Assembly: GCA_947499155.1 (NCBI GenBank)
Contig: CANMND010000001.1
Coordinates: forward strand, 124,001 to 188,000
Source of the DNA: an uncultured Sphingomonadales bacterium
Lineage (GTDB): Bacteria; Pseudomonadota; Alphaproteobacteria; Sphingomonadales; Rhodothalassiaceae
DNA: 64,000 nucleotides
Direction: 5' to 3'
The first letter of the stretch is position 1, and each line of letters begins with the position of its first letter. Below, piece by piece: positions 63,783-64,000 of the stretch. The notes under the pieces are model-generated. The model saw only the letters and a list, made by a program, of their open reading frames with translations, was not told the origin of the DNA and did not search any database. The position numbers were made by a program, and so were the translations under genes.

Positions 63783-64000
63783 TCAGCGCTGGAACAGGGC
63801 TGCCAGTTCCACATGAGGCGACCATAAAAATTGATCAATTGGGCGCACCTCTATCAAACGATATCCACCATCGACCAAAGTTCGGGCATCACGAGCGAAC
63901 GTATTGGGATTGCACGAGATGGAAACGACAGTCGAAACATTACTGGAGGCAAGCGCCTCAGATTGAGCGGTGGCACCGGCACGGGGCGGATCTATCACCA
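63783..64000 (-). CDS. RlmD/RumA-type RNA uracil methyltransferase, C-terminal part (cut by window edge)
   Basis: The last 71 residues of a TrmA/RumA-family SAM-dependent m5U methyltransferase. Visible: IDPPRAGA, the catalytic Cys region [22 protein letters not shown], and [18 protein letters not shown] at the end. The start and the SAM motif lie past the edge. Acts on 23S rRNA or tRNA in relatives; which one cannot be told from this part. Confidence 0.9.
   Translation of the reverse strand, partial: VIDPPRAGATAQSEALASSNVSTVVSISCNPNTFARDARTLVDGGYRLIEVRPIDQFLWSPHVELAALFQR

Overview
The window is a chromosomal stretch of an alphaproteobacterium of moderate GC. The evidence is a MucR/Ros-type regulator, a ubiquinol-cytochrome c chaperone family protein, a plsX-fabH-ihfA-merR run, a ribB gene with a degenerate ribA half, and the order S49 peptidase / N6-adenine methyltransferase / DUF2007 / divergent polyprenyl synthetase beside glyQS. 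The TonB receptor, TamA/TamB and an H+-pyrophosphatase indicate an aerobic Gram-negative heterotroph. I cannot name the genus; a deep-branching order such as Kordiimonadales, Emcibacterales or Iodidimonadales is only a guess.

Layout. 1-1358: partial ferredoxin, TIGR02444 protein, ubiX. 1912-7467: an accessory locus resembling the Fap functional-amyloid system, with a sigma54-type activator and a coiled-coil/beta-barrel outer-membrane protein on +, meeting head-on a four-gene operon on - (repeat-rich acidic fibril-like protein, small secreted partner, C39-like cysteine protease, second secreted partner). 7955-8307: tRNA-Lys and tRNA-Pro. 8611-13399: fatty-acid/phospholipid block. 13516-16932: lipoprotein, H+-pyrophosphatase, FliL-like protein. 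16982-24155: one long minus-strand housekeeping run (thiL, nusB, riboflavin genes, nrdR, glyA, rpiB). 24469-32583: MucR regulator, acyl-CoA dehydrogenase, glyQS block, polyprenyl synthase, tRNA-Pro. 32584-37158: an unusual phased operator array, a periplasmic protein and a large TonB receptor. 37238-46436: sensor kinase, metallo-hydrolase, nadA, small membrane proteins, glutamate-synthase-like protein, ferric-iron ABC genes. 46660-62011: mnmC, tamA-tamB, a RimK-like ligase with a deacylase, a toxin-antitoxin-like pair, YeeE/YedE pair, 2OG oxygenase, hemH. 62129-64000: tiny basic ORFs, small membrane proteins, repeats and a partial RNA methyltransferase.

The standout is 1912-7624. Both small secreted proteins next to the C39 protease carry, after their signal peptides, a co-linear 20-residue element that starts DPF and ends GG, with hydrophobic residues at -4, -7 and -12 relative to the cut, which is the pattern of a double-glycine leader. 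A sigma54-type -24/-12 promoter and an upstream palindrome sit in front of the operon, matching the sigma54-type activator at the other end. This reads as a self-regulated, protease-matured surface-fibre system in a lineage where Fap is not classically described. The second notable item is 32735-32908, where TTGTG/CACAA half-sites recur with alternating 30 and 40 bp spacing.
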